Part shown: in pieces, positions 18,419 to 27,938 of the stretch
Position numbering within the stretch: position 1 is the first letter of the stretch
Layout of the letters: each line of letters opens with the position of its first letter
NCBI GenBank assembly: GCA_001515945.1
Contig: LOER01000036.1
Span: 62,001-126,000, forward strand
Direction: 5' to 3'
Length of the DNA stretch: 64,000 bases
Origin: Desulfitibacter sp. BRH_c19
GTDB lineage: Bacteria; Bacillota; DSM-16504; Desulfitibacterales; Desulfitibacteraceae
Translations under genes and position numbers: made by a program
Notes under the pieces: model-generated
The model's database searches: none
What the model saw: only the letters and a program-made list of their open reading frames with translations
Told to the model about the DNA's origin: nothing

Positions 18419-18802
18419 ATGGATCTAAGTAATATTAAAACAATTGCAGTAGTGGGTGTTTCTAATAAACCATCTAGGGATAGCCATATGGTTGCAAAAT
18501 ATCTAATGGATGCAGGGTTTGAAGTTATTCCTGTAAATCCAAAATTAGAGGAGTTTTTAGGTATTAAAGCATACCCAGACCTTTTATCAATACCTGCTGA
18601 GAAAAAAGTCGATATAGTTAATATCTTTAGAAAGTCATCAGAAGTAATGCCTGTAATAGAAAAAGCGATTAAGATTGATGCTAAAAGTATATGGATGCAA
18701 TTAGGCATTGTTAATGAGGAGGCAGCAGACGTTGCCAAAAAGGCAGGATTAGAAGTAGTGATGGACCAATGCATAAAGATTGCCCATGGTTGTCAAAAAT
18801 AA
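18419..18802 (+). CDS. CoA-binding domain protein (YccU-like)
   Basis: A 127-residue single-domain protein with a Rossmann-like CoA-binding fold: TIAVVGVSNKPSRDSHMVAKYL near the N-terminus, GFEVIPVNPK, and IWMQLGIVNEEAADVAKKAG. These proteins are common small companions of redox genes; the specific role is unknown. The ATG at 18419 follows AGGGATGTGAG. It is upstream of trxB with an 80-base gap. Confidence 0.88.
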   Translation: MDLSNIKTIAVVGVSNKPSRDSHMVAKYLMDAGFEVIPVNPKLEEFLGIKAYPDLLSIPAEKKVDIVNIFRKSSEVMPVIEKAIKIDAKSIWMQLGIVNEEAADVAKKAGLEVVMDQCIKIAHGCQK

Positions 18803-18884
18803 CATAGAGTCATTTTATTTTCCGTGGAAGAGTTGAGTTTTTGTGCGATAAAATTTTGGAAATTCTCAAATGAGGTGAATTTAA

Positions 18885-19793
18885 ATGCATGATGTAGCAA
18901 TAGTTGGGGGAGGGCCTGCAGGGTTGACTGCTGCTCTTTATACTGCTAGAAGTGGTAGGAAAACAATTATTATTGAAAAGAGTATGCCTGGTGGACAAGC
19001 GGCTTTAACTAGCTGGATAGAAAATTTTCCTGGATTTCCAGAAGGAGTATCCGGGCCTGATTTAATGATGAAGTTTTATCAACAAGCTACCCAGTTTGGT
19101 GCAGAAATGATAATAGAAGATGTACTGAACGTAGATTTACATGATGATATTAAGAAAATAAAAACAACCAATAATAATATTGAGGCAATGTCCGTGATTA
19201 TAGCTTCAGGAGCACAAGCTAGAAAATTAGGTGTGCAAGGTGAAGGAAAATTCCAGGGTAGAGGGGTCTCTTATTGCGCCACCTGTGATGGAGCCTTTTT
19301 TAAGGGTAAAAAAGTTGCAGTAGTAGGTGGGGGAGATTCTGCTGTTGAAGAGGCTATCTTTTTAACAAAGTTTGCTAGTCAAGTACAAATTATACATAGG
19401 CGCGATGAGTTAAGGGCAACGAAAATTCTTCAGGAAAGAGCCATAAATAATCCTAAAATAAAGTTTGTATATAGTACTGTTGTTGAGGAAATCAAGGGTA
19501 ACAAGGGTGTAGAAAAAATAGTTGTAAAAGATATAAAAACAGGAGTGGGAAGAGAAGAAGATATAGATGGCGTTTTTGTATTTATTGGGACAGTACCAAA
19601 TACAGAATGGCTTGAGGGTTTAGATTTGAACGAAAATGGCTATATCCAGACAGATAGTTTTTTAACTACAAATCTGCCTGGAGTATTTGCAGCTGGAGAT
19701 GTTAGAGAGAAATTTTTTCGTCAAGTATCTACTGCAGTCGGAGATGGAGCAACAGCTGCAATGTCTGCAGAAAGATATCTTGGTGAGAAGTAA
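18885..19793 (+). CDS. trxB: Thioredoxin-disulfide reductase
   Basis: A 302-residue flavoprotein that passes electrons from NAD(P)H to thioredoxin. It has the FAD-binding [15 protein letters not shown] at the N-terminus, the redox-active CATCDG pair, the second dinucleotide motif [12 protein letters not shown] and the C-terminal FAD motif [11 protein letters not shown]. The second-domain motif [13 protein letters not shown] has the basic residues usual for NADPH binding. Length is normal. The ATG follows GAGGTGAA. Confidence 0.95.
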   Translation: MHDVAIVGGGPAGLTAALYTARSGRKTIIIEKSMPGGQAALTSWIENFPGFPEGVSGPDLMMKFYQQATQFGAEMIIEDVLNVDLHDDIKKIKTTNNNIEAMSVIIASGAQARKLGVQGEGKFQGRGVSYCATCDGAFFKGKKVAVVGGGDSAVEEAIFLTKFASQVQIIHRRDELRATKILQERAINNPKIKFVYSTVVEEIKGNKGVEKIVVKDIKTGVGREEDIDGVFVFIGTVPNTEWLEGLDLNENGYIQTDSFLTTNLPGVFAAGDVREKFFRQVSTAVGDGATAAMSAERYLGEK

Positions 19794-19798
19794 ATCAA

Positions 19799-20566
19799 TC
19801 ATCTGATATTAGGTTTAGTGTACTGATCTTTGTTCCAGAAGTTTTCTAAAGCTACATTTTGGACAGCACATAAGAATTTATAGCGAATATCAGAATAATC
19901 CTCGCTTAAGCTAGAGACAAGTTTTTTGATTTCTTCTCTTTTTGTCTTTTTGTTTGCTGGACAGGGATTTTTTACAACAGGAATGTTTTTAGTTGTAACG
20001 ATCTTAATAATTGTACTTTCTTCAAGAGAAATTAACGGTCTGATAAGAGTAATATCAGTTCTATCTAGATAAGATTTAGGTTGAAAAATACCCATCTGTC
20101 CATTAAAGATTAGATTCATGAAAAATGTTTCAATGGCATCATCTAGGTGATGTCCAAGGGCAACCTTATTGCAATTTAACTTTTTTGCTGTCTCATAAAG
20201 TGCTCCCCTTCTAAGGTTAGCACATAGAGCACAGGGATTTTTCTCTTGCCTAATGTCAAATACAATTTTAGCTATCAGCGTAGGTTCAATGTTAAGCTTT
20301 TCTTCTAAACTTGAAACAAAGTTTATTAAGGGTGTAATATCCATATCATCAAAACCTAGTGTAAGTGTGATTGGTACTAAGTCAAACTTAATAGGCAGCT
20401 GTTTTTGGAGGGCTGACAGAATATAAAAGAGGGTTGAACTATCTTTGCCCCCTGATAAACCTACTGCAACTCTGTCCCCGTCCTCAATCATTTGATAATT
20501 ATAGATATTCTTTTTAACTGGCGTAAGAAACCATTTCCTGTCAGTTCTTTTTATGTTTAATGTCAC
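19799..20566 (-). CDS. TtcA-like PP-loop ATPase (tRNA 2-thiolation family)
   Basis: A 255-residue adenylating enzyme with the PP-loop motif VGLSGGKDSS (residues about 33-42), the CALCANLRRG motif that supplies two conserved cysteines, LGHHLDDAIET, and a further Cys in NPCPANKKTKRE. This matches the TtcA/TtuA group that thiolates tRNA with help of an iron-sulfur cluster. It lies convergent to trxB with only five bases between the stop codons. Its exact tRNA target cannot be told from sequence alone. Confidence 0.88.
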   Translation of the reverse strand: MTLNIKRTDRKWFLTPVKKNIYNYQMIEDGDRVAVGLSGGKDSSTLFYILSALQKQLPIKFDLVPITLTLGFDDMDITPLINFVSSLEEKLNIEPTLIAKIVFDIRQEKNPCALCANLRRGALYETAKKLNCNKVALGHHLDDAIETFFMNLIFNGQMGIFQPKSYLDRTDITLIRPLISLEESTIIKIVTTKNIPVVKNPCPANKKTKREEIKKLVSSLSEDYSDIRYKFLCAVQNVALENFWNKDQYTKPNIR

Positions 20567-20805
20567 AATAAAAGCTCCTTTATTAAAGAATAGTAACTAA
20601 GATTCCTGCTCTAGACTATTAATACAAACAAAATGGGTGGAAGTATATTTCATTATTATAGCAAAAACAAAGTTATTTTGCATAGGTCCACTATCAAATG
20701 TGTAAATTAAGCTTACACCTATAACTTAAGGTTTGTCATGGGCCAGATTTTATATAATAATTAATAGGGTGAAAACGAAGCTATTAAAATAGGAGGTGAT
20801 TTTAA

Positions 20806-21030
20806 GTGGGTAATGACAAAGGATTACAATCTATCACTATAAGTATTGAAGGTATGTCATGCGGCCATTGTAAAAAAGCAGTAGAGGATGCGTTAAGAAC
20901 TTTAGATGGAGTTAGTGAGGCTGAGGTAAACCTTGAAGCAAATAATGCAACTGTATCATTTGAAAAAGACAAAATTACTGAAGAAAAAATCAAGGAAGCT
21001 GTAACAGAAGCAGGCTACGAAGTTAAGTAA
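20806..21030 (+). CDS. Heavy-metal-associated (HMA) domain protein, CopZ-like
   Basis: A 74-residue single HMA domain with the metal-binding GMSCGHCKKAVEDAL motif, the two cysteines binding Cu(I) or a similar soft metal. The fold pattern beta-alpha-beta-beta-alpha-beta fits a copper chaperone. No copper ATPase or repressor gene is adjacent, so it stands alone. The GTG start follows a strong AGGAGGTGA site. A hairpin terminator follows. Confidence 0.9.
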   Translation: MGNDKGLQSITISIEGMSCGHCKKAVEDALRTLDGVSEAEVNLEANNATVSFEKDKITEEKIKEAVTEAGYEVK

Positions 21031-21043
21031 GGTCAAGTAGGAG

Positions 21044-21070
21044 TCAACCATATGGTTGGCTTTCTTTCAT
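21044..21070 (+). terminator. Terminator after the HMA protein
   Basis: TCAACCATATGGTTGGC forms a short stem (CAACC with GGTTG) followed by a TTTCTTT run. Confidence 0.65.
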
Positions 21071-21226
21071 GCGACTATTTTGACATAGTTTCACAATATT
21101 ATTCAAAATGATTGAGCTAGATTATATATTATCAGTCACTTGAAGGATTTTAAGGAAAAATATAGAAAAAATTAAGAACAGAACCAAATATAGGTTACTA
21201 TTACTGATGCTACTAAGAAAGGTTTG

Positions 21227-21553
21227 ATGATTATGATACCTATGGAATCGGAAACAATACCACTACTTATTGGTGCTTATACTATTGTAATCTCCATAGC
21301 TTTAGGTACTGTTTTGAGGTTATGGTTTAAAAGTAAGGAAAATGCTTTTATTTGGCTAATAGCCCATTTTATAATATTTTCCTTTGCCGTTGTAAAATGG
21401 ATAAATGTAATTACTGGTGCTACTTTATTGCCTGGTACCACCATGTCATCTGAAAATACGTCTCTTCAAATTGGGCAGGCTGGAATCATATGGGCAATAA
21501 GTATCATTTTTTTATTGATTGGTATTTCAAGACTTAGTAAGAAGAAAGATTAA
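21227..21553 (+). CDS. Small membrane protein of unknown function, three spans
   Basis: About 108 residues with three hydrophobic segments (about 10-28, 40-60 and 85-102) and a lysine-rich C-terminus, so an integral membrane protein. I do not recognise a family. AAGAAAGG lies just upstream; either of the ATG codons at 21227 or 21233 could start it. It precedes the sigma factor gene by about 115 bases. Confidence 0.6.
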   Translation: MIMIPMESETIPLLIGAYTIVISIALGTVLRLWFKSKENAFIWLIAHFIIFSFAVVKWINVITGATLLPGTTMSSENTSLQIGQAGIIWAISIIFLLIGISRLSKKKD

Positions 21554-21668
21554 TTACTGCGTATTTTCTATAATCTTTTAGAGAAATTGTCCAAGAGTAT
21601 ACTGCTATGAGCTATCTCACTATATTAGTGGTGAAAAGTACAAAGATAACGTGGATAAGGGGTATTAT

Positions 21669-22451
21669 ATGAAAAGTAATGTGAAAACAAATGATTTAAT
21701 AGTAAAGCTTGAGAGTATTTTTGATGATAGCTATGAGAAACTGTATTCATGTGTATATAGAATGATTGGAAACCATCAAGATGCTGAAGATGTTTTGCAG
21801 AATTCATTTTTAAGAGCCTATAAAAATATTCAAAAATTTAAGGGTGAATCAGAGTTATATACATGGATATATAGAATTGTAATCAATGAAAGTAATACAT
21901 TTTTTCAATATATTGATAGGTTGCCAGTGACTAGGATTACTGAAGATTTAAGAATTAGTGAAAAAGAGTTTTTTGATAGTATTAGTTATACTCCTCATTA
22001 TGATGATAATTTGATCATTGATGAGATGCGAGAAAAATGCTTACAAGGCTTTTTGAACTGTTTGCCTAAGAATCAAAGAATATGTTTCTTATTAAAGACC
22101 TGCATGAAGCTTAAAAATCAAGAAATTGCTGAGGTCTTAGATATATCTCTTGAAAATGTTAAGGTGACTCTTCACAGAGGCAGAAAAAAGCTTCAAGAGT
22201 TGTTTGAAATGCGCTGTAATTTGATTGACCCTGAGAAACCATGCAAGTGCTATTTATGGATTAAGTTTATGAGAGATCATAATTTGGAAATACCTATGGG
22301 ACATTATCAAGCAAAAACAGAAGAACTCAAAAAAGATCATTTTAGAAATCTATCTGTACTGAGGAAGATTGATTATTTATATAATGTTGAAGCAATATGG
22401 ACGAAAGATGAGTTTATTAATAAATTAAAGGGAGCAGTAGAAATAATGTAA
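21669..22451 (+). CDS. ECF-type RNA polymerase sigma factor with Cys-containing C-terminal tail
   Basis: A 260-residue sigma-70-family protein. Region 2 (about residues 15-85) reads YEKLYSCVYRMIGNHQDAEDVLQNSFLRAYKNI, and region 4 (about 120-180) has LPKNQRICFLLKTCMKLKNQEIAEVLDISLENVKVTLHRGRKKL. Beyond region 4 there is an extra 75 residues with a conserved-looking CNLIDPEKPCKCYLW, which could bind a metal or respond to redox state. No anti-sigma gene is next to it. ATG 21669 follows AAGGGG. Target genes are unknown; the ccm cluster starts 670 bases downstream. Confidence 0.85.
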   Translation: MKSNVKTNDLIVKLESIFDDSYEKLYSCVYRMIGNHQDAEDVLQNSFLRAYKNIQKFKGESELYTWIYRIVINESNTFFQYIDRLPVTRITEDLRISEKEFFDSISYTPHYDDNLIIDEMREKCLQGFLNCLPKNQRICFLLKTCMKLKNQEIAEVLDISLENVKVTLHRGRKKLQELFEMRCNLIDPEKPCKCYLWIKFMRDHNLEIPMGHYQAKTEELKKDHFRNLSVLRKIDYLYNVEAIWTKDEFINKLKGAVEIM

Positions 22452-22517
22452 CCCTTTTGTCTAAGTAAATGTCTAAGTAAATGAAAGACAAACAAATTTA
22501 AACGGGGGGCATTTACT

Positions 22518-22952
22518 ATGAAACAAAAAATTATAGCACCATGTGGTATTGATTGCTTTAACTGTGAGCTTTTTGAAGACAATGTAACAGAGGAACTGCA
22601 AACTAGATTATCATCCAGCACAAAAATACCTAAAGATAAAATAACTTGTAACGGTTGTATTGACGGCAACGTATGTTTGTTCCTGAAAATTCAAGGCAAG
22701 AGCTGCAAAACACGTGATTGCGCTAACGAAAAAGGAGTAAATTATTGTTTTAACTGTGATACTTTCCCTTGCGAATATTTGATGCCACTTGCTGACGGTG
22801 CAGATAGATTTCCTCACAATATAAAGCTATATAATCTTTGTTTAATGAAAACAATTGGTATTGATGCTTGGGTCGAAAAAGCTAGTGATATTAGGAAAAC
22901 GTATTTTACTAAAAGAATTGTAATTGGTGAGGGTGGAAGTAAAGAAGAATAG
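22518..22952 (+). CDS. DUF3795-family cysteine-rich protein
   Basis: A 144-residue cytoplasmic protein with many cysteines arranged as CGIDCFNCELF, CNGCIDGNVC, CKTRDC and CFNCDTFPC. This is the pattern of the DUF3795 family, which probably binds zinc or an iron-sulfur cluster. Function is unknown. The ATG follows a GGGGGGC site. It ends at a hairpin terminator. Confidence 0.8.
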   Translation: MKQKIIAPCGIDCFNCELFEDNVTEELQTRLSSSTKIPKDKITCNGCIDGNVCLFLKIQGKSCKTRDCANEKGVNYCFNCDTFPCEYLMPLADGADRFPHNIKLYNLCLMKTIGIDAWVEKASDIRKTYFTKRIVIGEGGSKEE

Positions 22953-22982
22953 GGCATAGGGAATAAGTTTATATATACTATT

Positions 22983-23020
22983 AAATACCCAGGGCATTTT
23001 TTACCTCCTGGGTATTTCTT
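22983..23020 (+). terminator. Terminator after the DUF3795 gene
   Basis: AAATACCCAGG and CCTGGGTATTT form a perfect 11-bp stem followed by CTTTG; the symmetric ends allow action in both directions. Confidence 0.8.
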
Positions 23021-23120
23021 TGCATTATATGCACAATTATTAAAAATTCTTTTTAACAAATATTATTTTATAGTAAATAAAAATCTCATAACTAGTAAAT
23101 AATGGTTAAGAGGTGATAAT

Positions 23121-23498
23121 GTGAAACTTTCAAAAATACTACTAGTTTTTATCCTGTTGTCTATATCCTCTTACACGCTATTTACATTTTCACAGAATGT
23201 ACAGGTTAGCTATGAGACTTCCTTCGCTAACCTTATAGAAGAGGAAGTTGTAGATAGACAACTTATGCTGGTAGGGTTAGCTGACCCAGATTCAGTACAG
23301 TGGGATAGTTCACTTCAAGAGCTAAGTTTTTATCTAACTGACGGTGAATACTCGATACCTGTTGTATATAACAAGCCTATTAGTACTGTTATGGATTTGG
23401 ATGAGGTAGAAATTATGGTGGAAGGTTATTACCGAGAAGGCGTTTTTAATGCTAATAAATTGCAAACGCGTTGTCCTTCAAAATATGATGCAAAGTAA
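23121..23498 (+). CDS. ccmE: Haem chaperone CcmE, CXXXY variant
   Basis: A 125-residue membrane-anchored periplasm-side protein (one N-terminal span, about residues 5-24) with an OB-fold domain. CcmE carries haem from CcmABCD to CcmF. The haem-binding motif near the C-terminus is CPSKY (Cys118 to Tyr122) rather than the HXXXY of proteobacteria. The Cys variant is known from archaea and some sulfate reducers and goes with systems that lack CcmH. That agrees with the genes present here. The start follows AAGAGGTGATA; ccmF begins 12 bases downstream. Confidence 0.9.
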   Translation: MKLSKILLVFILLSISSYTLFTFSQNVQVSYETSFANLIEEEVVDRQLMLVGLADPDSVQWDSSLQELSFYLTDGEYSIPVVYNKPISTVMDLDEVEIMVEGYYREGVFNANKLQTRCPSKYDAK

Positions 23499-23509
23499 TG
23501 AGGTGAATT

Positions 23510-25423
23510 ATGGGATCTTTAGGAAGCTTTTCTTTAGGAATAGGATTACTGATAGCAGTTATGAGTGTAATCTTACTCGTACAGGGATGCTACAGCCAAA
23601 AGAAATTATGGGTAAAAAGCGTACAGAGGTTATCCATAGCAACAGTTATCTGTATTGGAATATCATGTTTTGCGCTTTTATCCATACTTATTAAAGGTGA
23701 TTATGGAGTTGTTTATGCTTATACCTACACGAGTGATTATTTGCCCTTAATATATAAAATAAGTGCATTTTGGGCAGGTGATGCTGGTTCGCTTCTTTTT
23801 TGGACAGGACTTTTAGGGTTAGTTCTCGTAATATACTTGTTTTCTGAAAGAAAGAGAAAAGACTATACAAGCCTACCTGTTATTGGTGTTATTATCTTTA
23901 ATATTTGTCTCTTTTTACTTATCCTGCTTGCTAAATCTAATCCATTTTCTTTAATGGAAGTACAGGCACAGCAAGGGGTGGGGCTAAATCCAATGTTAAG
24001 AAATGCCTATATGATTTCTCATCCATTTACCCTTTTTGTTGGTTATGGCTTACTGGTGGTACCCTTTGGGTTAGCTATATCCTACTTAATATTTCCCACA
24101 AAAAAGACTTGGACTGATAAGGCTAGAGTTTGGATATTAGCGAGTTGGATATTTTTAACCCTTGGAAATTTGTTAGGAGCCATGTGGGCCTATCAGGAGC
24201 TAGGGTGGGGTGGTTATTGGGCGTGGGATCCAGTAGAGAATGCTTCCTTTGTACCATGGCTACTTGTGACTGCACTTTTACATACTGTACATCTTGAAAG
24301 AAAATTTTCTATTTATAAGGCATGGAATATATTTCTAATTGCTTCTGCGTACCTTGTGACTATTTTTGGAACTTTCATTGTGAGAAGCGGTATTTTACAG
24401 TCAGTTCATGCCTTTAGCGATACTGGTTCGGGAATATATTTTTTAACTTATATAATTTTGGTAATAGTAGTGCTTGTTTATCTTGTATATCGGTCAAAGG
24501 TTATAGGTGATACAACAAAAAAAGATACTATCGGAATTAATATTTTGGTTGGGGGAGCTTTAATATTATCCATTACTGGGTTTTTAGTATGGATTGCCAC
24601 TATCTACCCACTATTTACCCCATTTATTACTGGAGATAAGATAAACCTTACTCAGGAATTTTTTAATACTATTACAGCTCCATTATTTGCAACAACTATA
24701 CTTCTAATGGGAATTTGGCCTGCTATAGGTTATGGAAATAAAATTAGCACAAAACAAATAAAATGGATAGTAATCCTGTTAACGATCTCCTTTGGAGTGG
24801 GAGGTCTGATTTACTATTTCGCCAAGGGACCTATCACAGCCGTAATCGGTTATATAGTCTGTGTATTAGCATTTATATCCATTTTCAAAGAAACTATGAG
24901 TATGATAGTCAAAAGACTTAAAGAAGGTAAGATTAAGTATGGTAATCTATTTTATAAAACGCCTATTGGTGCACACGTGGTACATTTAGGTATTGTAATA
25001 CTTGCAGTTGGAGTAATTACAACTCAAGTTTATTCACAGGATTATACCAAAACACTTACCTATGGAGAAACAACAGAAGTATCTGGTTACCATATTACTT
25101 ATGAAGGATTAAATAATGTTCCAGATATTGCTGAAATGACTGTTTATGCCAGTTTGCCTGTATCTAATGGAGAGGAAATCCTTTATGATTTGAAGCCTAG
25201 TAGGGCTTTCTATGAAAATTGGCAGCCTATTTCTAGGGTTGCTATTGATGGAAACTGGGCTAAAGATGTCTATGTGCAAATGGCAGGATGGGATGAACTG
25301 GGTCAACAGGCAACATTTATAATACACATCAACCCACTTATGCGAATGATTTGGTTTGGAGGATTTTTATTAGCTTTCGGAGGTTTTATAGCCTTTTTAA
25401 AATCTAGGAAGGAACTAAAATGA
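23510..25423 (+). CDS. ccmF: Cytochrome c-type biogenesis protein CcmF
   Basis: A 637-residue polytopic membrane protein that attaches haem to apocytochrome c. The tryptophan-rich WWD-type motif is WGGYWAWDPVENASFVPWL (about residue 235). Conserved histidines flank it in MISHPFTLFVGYGLL and in LLHTVHLERKF. About 14 or 15 membrane spans and a normal length. It overlaps ccmA (ATGA). Confidence 0.95.
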   Translation: MGSLGSFSLGIGLLIAVMSVILLVQGCYSQKKLWVKSVQRLSIATVICIGISCFALLSILIKGDYGVVYAYTYTSDYLPLIYKISAFWAGDAGSLLFWTGLLGLVLVIYLFSERKRKDYTSLPVIGVIIFNICLFLLILLAKSNPFSLMEVQAQQGVGLNPMLRNAYMISHPFTLFVGYGLLVVPFGLAISYLIFPTKKTWTDKARVWILASWIFLTLGNLLGAMWAYQELGWGGYWAWDPVENASFVPWLLVTALLHTVHLERKFSIYKAWNIFLIASAYLVTIFGTFIVRSGILQSVHAFSDTGSGIYFLTYIILVIVVLVYLVYRSKVIGDTTKKDTIGINILVGGALILSITGFLVWIATIYPLFTPFITGDKINLTQEFFNTITAPLFATTILLMGIWPAIGYGNKISTKQIKWIVILLTISFGVGGLIYYFAKGPITAVIGYIVCVLAFISIFKETMSMIVKRLKEGKIKYGNLFYKTPIGAHVVHLGIVILAVGVITTQVYSQDYTKTLTYGETTEVSGYHITYEGLNNVPDIAEMTVYASLPVSNGEEILYDLKPSRAFYENWQPISRVAIDGNWAKDVYVQMAGWDELGQQATFIIHINPLMRMIWFGGFLLAFGGFIAFLKSRKELK

Positions 25424-26121
25424 CACTTGAAATTGAAAACATTTCAAAGACCGTAAACGGAATTCAAATACTGAATAATATAAAATTCGCAGTACCAAAG
25501 GGGACCTTGACAATTTTATCAGGTCATAATGGTGCCGGTAAATCAACCTTGCTAAGGATTCTAGGATGCCTTACACGACCCACTCGGGGAAGCATTGTAT
25601 GGCAATCCAAGCCCTGTACATATGACTCTTCATATAGGAAGGTAGTTGGATACTCTGGTCATGAATTGATGCTTTATGAAAACTTGACTGTGAGAGAGAA
25701 CTTACTTTTATTTGCACGGTTATATAATGTAAAGGACTTTTCTGATGAAATAGAAAGGTTGGAAAAAAGTATAGGATTTATGACTTATATAGATCAAGCG
25801 GTAGCTGAGCTTTCAAAAGGAATGAAGCAAAAGGCTTCTATTGCTCGAGCATTGATGCATCGACCTGAAATTGTTATATTAGATGAACCACTTACAGGTC
25901 TAGATATTAAGACTCAAGAAAAAGTTGTTAAGTTTATCAAGGAACTGTTAATCCAAGAAAAATATATAATCATTGCACTTCATGATGTGGACAGGTTCAT
26001 TTCCATAGCTCATCAAATTGTAGTATTAAAAAAAGGTTCCGTAAGTCAGATTGAGTTTCCTTGTGAGGATACCGAAGTTGACCAAAATAGAAAAATAGTT
26101 GTTAGTGGTGGTAGGGTTTAA
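25420..26121 (+). CDS. ccmA: Haem-release ABC ATPase CcmA
   Basis: A 233-residue ATPase with Walker A SGHNGAGKST, a signature ELSKGMKQKASIARAL, Walker B IVILDEPLTGLD and a switch histidine in ALHDVDRF. It powers release of holo-CcmE from CcmC in the CcmABCD complex. Its stop overlaps the CcmB start by one base. Confidence 0.92.
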   Translation: MTLEIENISKTVNGIQILNNIKFAVPKGTLTILSGHNGAGKSTLLRILGCLTRPTRGSIVWQSKPCTYDSSYRKVVGYSGHELMLYENLTVRENLLLFARLYNVKDFSDEIERLEKSIGFMTYIDQAVAELSKGMKQKASIARALMHRPEIVILDEPLTGLDIKTQEKVVKFIKELLIQEKYIIIALHDVDRFISIAHQIVVLKKGSVSQIEFPCEDTEVDQNRKIVVSGGRV

Positions 26122-26795
26122 TGGAATTTATAAGAGAAGTATCAGTTTTGATAGAAAAAGAAATTCTACTAGAAAAGAAACAAAAAACAGTCATAGGCTT
26201 AGGCATGTTTTTTGCCTTTTTACTGGCTTTTGTTTTTTCCATAATTTTTATAGATACTACAATAGATAGAAGGCTCTTTGCTGGACTCCTATGGATAGCA
26301 ATTACTTTTACTGTAATACTTGTAGTTAACCGGTCCATTTATGTAGATCAAGAAAATAACTGTATTGCAGCAATATTCATGTCTCCTGTAAGCAAACAAG
26401 CTGTATTTTGGGGGAAGAGTTTAGCAATATTTTTTATGTTAACAATCCTCCAGGTATTCATGGTATTGATGTTCATGGTCTTTTTCCAAATAAGCCTTGA
26501 GACAAGTTCAATGGGCAAATTATTTCTTGTTCACCTCTTGGGGGCCCACGCATTAAGTGCTATTACTATTCTTGTTGGTCTAATGGTAATACGGATTAAA
26601 GGTGGAGAAATCCTATTGCCTGTTATCCTCTTACCATTATTAATTCCCTTATTAATAAGTTTAGTGGAGGCAAGTAATCTAGTTTTAATTGGTAGCGAGG
26701 AACAATTATCTCAGTGGTTAAAAATTATACTTTTTTATAATGTTGGAGTAATTATTGTTCCTAGTCTTTTTATAGAAAATTTAACCGATGAATGA
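26121..26795 (+). CDS. ccmB: Haem-exporter membrane protein CcmB
   Basis: A 224-residue membrane protein with six spans. Its start (FIREVSVLIEKEILLEKKQK) and the segments NRSIYVDQENNCIAAIFMSP and VLLFPLL-type hydrophobic runs fit CcmB. It pairs with CcmA. Two pieces of context support this: tight coupling to ccmA and ccmC 15 bases downstream. Confidence 0.92.
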   Translation: MEFIREVSVLIEKEILLEKKQKTVIGLGMFFAFLLAFVFSIIFIDTTIDRRLFAGLLWIAITFTVILVVNRSIYVDQENNCIAAIFMSPVSKQAVFWGKSLAIFFMLTILQVFMVLMFMVFFQISLETSSMGKLFLVHLLGAHALSAITILVGLMVIRIKGGEILLPVILLPLLIPLLISLVEASNLVLIGSEEQLSQWLKIILFYNVGVIIVPSLFIENLTDE

Positions 26796-26810
26796 GAAGG
26801 AGGTGGCAAA

Positions 26811-27485
26811 ATGGATAAAAAATTACGTATTTTGATATTTGTAGGTATGGCCTTAGCTATAACAACAGTATTTCTTTACGCTCCTGAAGAAAGAGTAATG
26901 GGACCAATTCAAAAGATATTCTACTTTCATGTAGCTTCTGCCTGGACAGGTTTTTTTGCGTTCTTCGTTGTTTTTCTTAGTAGCATGTTATTCTTAATTA
27001 CTAAGGATTCAAAATTTGATAGAGTTGCGGCATCATCTGCTGAACTGGGCACCCTCTTTATTACTATTGTGCTTCTTACGGGACCAATTTGGGCTAGAGT
27101 TGCCTGGGGAACTTGGTGGACTTGGGAACCAAAGTTAACTACCACTCTTATATTGTGGTTTATTTATATAGCCTATCTTGTTGTCAGAAGCTCAGCAACA
27201 AATGAGACGGGTAAACAGAGTATTGCAGCAATTTTTGGTATAGTAGGCTTTTTAAATGTTCCCCTTGTGTATTTTTCAGTAGAATGGTGGGGGCGCAGGC
27301 TCCATCCTCCAATAGTAACAGGTGGAGGATTAACTGGAGAAATGGTCTTTACATTAGTATTTACTCTAGTTAGCTTTAGTTTGCTTTATTTTTACATGTT
27401 AAAACAGTCCTACGACCTACTGCAGATCAAAGACACTCTGGCTATTCGAAAAAGGGAAGCAATTAATCTTATTACTTGGGAGTGA
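26811..27485 (+). CDS. ccmC: Haem-loading protein CcmC
   Basis: A 224-residue six-span membrane protein that loads haem on CcmE. The haem-handling WWD motif is WGTWWTWEPKLT (residues about 103-114), and the flanking histidines are seen in FYFHVASAWTG and in WWGRRLHPPIV. The ATG follows a GGAGGTGG site. Confidence 0.95.
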   Translation: MDKKLRILIFVGMALAITTVFLYAPEERVMGPIQKIFYFHVASAWTGFFAFFVVFLSSMLFLITKDSKFDRVAASSAELGTLFITIVLLTGPIWARVAWGTWWTWEPKLTTTLILWFIYIAYLVVRSSATNETGKQSIAAIFGIVGFLNVPLVYFSVEWWGRRLHPPIVTGGGLTGEMVFTLVFTLVSFSLLYFYMLKQSYDLLQIKDTLAIRKREAINLITWE

Positions 27486-27490
27486 TTATA

Positions 27491-27700
27491 TTGATATATT
27501 TATGGGTAGCATGTCTGGTTATCTGGGCAAGCATTAGTACTTATTTGCTTATTTTAAGTAGAAGGGAGAAGAACATTAGAGAGGAATTGGAATTTTTATC
27601 AAAATTACTTAAAGAATATGAGCATGAGTCAAATAGTGTGGAATTACTTGAGGAAAAGGGAAACGAAAAATACCATGGAGCTAGAGTTAAGCCAAGTTGA
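27491..27700 (+). CDS. ccmD: CcmD-like small membrane protein
   Basis: A 69-residue protein with one N-terminal membrane span (IYLWVACLVIWASISTYLLIL) and a charged cytoplasmic tail, the layout of CcmD, which holds CcmE to CcmABC. Sequence identity in CcmD is low, so the call rests on position and topology. I choose TTG 27491, eight bases after GGGAG at the end of ccmC. No ccmG, ccmH or ccmI follows. Confidence 0.7.
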   Translation: MIYLWVACLVIWASISTYLLILSRREKNIREELEFLSKLLKEYEHESNSVELLEEKGNEKYHGARVKPS

Positions 27701-27728
27701 TAAAAATTCAACATGTTTAATATAATTA

Positions 27729-27777
27729 GCCAAGGAGACTAAAACCATTTTAGGTTTACGTTTCTAAGGCTTTTTTA
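27729..27777 (+). terminator. Probable terminator of the ccm operon
   Basis: GCC with GGC and AAACC with GGTTT are paired across an imperfect stem; TTTTTTATTT follows. Confidence 0.55.
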
Positions 27778-27938
27778 TTTCACTATCAAAAACCATACTA
27801 AAACCCAATACTATAATATTTTCCAATGATATTGGAGCTAGAATCATAGTATAATTTAATGTGCCCAGAAGTTCACTGGTTAACAAGAACTTTATTTCAA
27901 TAGTGGCTGCAAGTTAGCAATAGGGGGAGGGGCTAACC

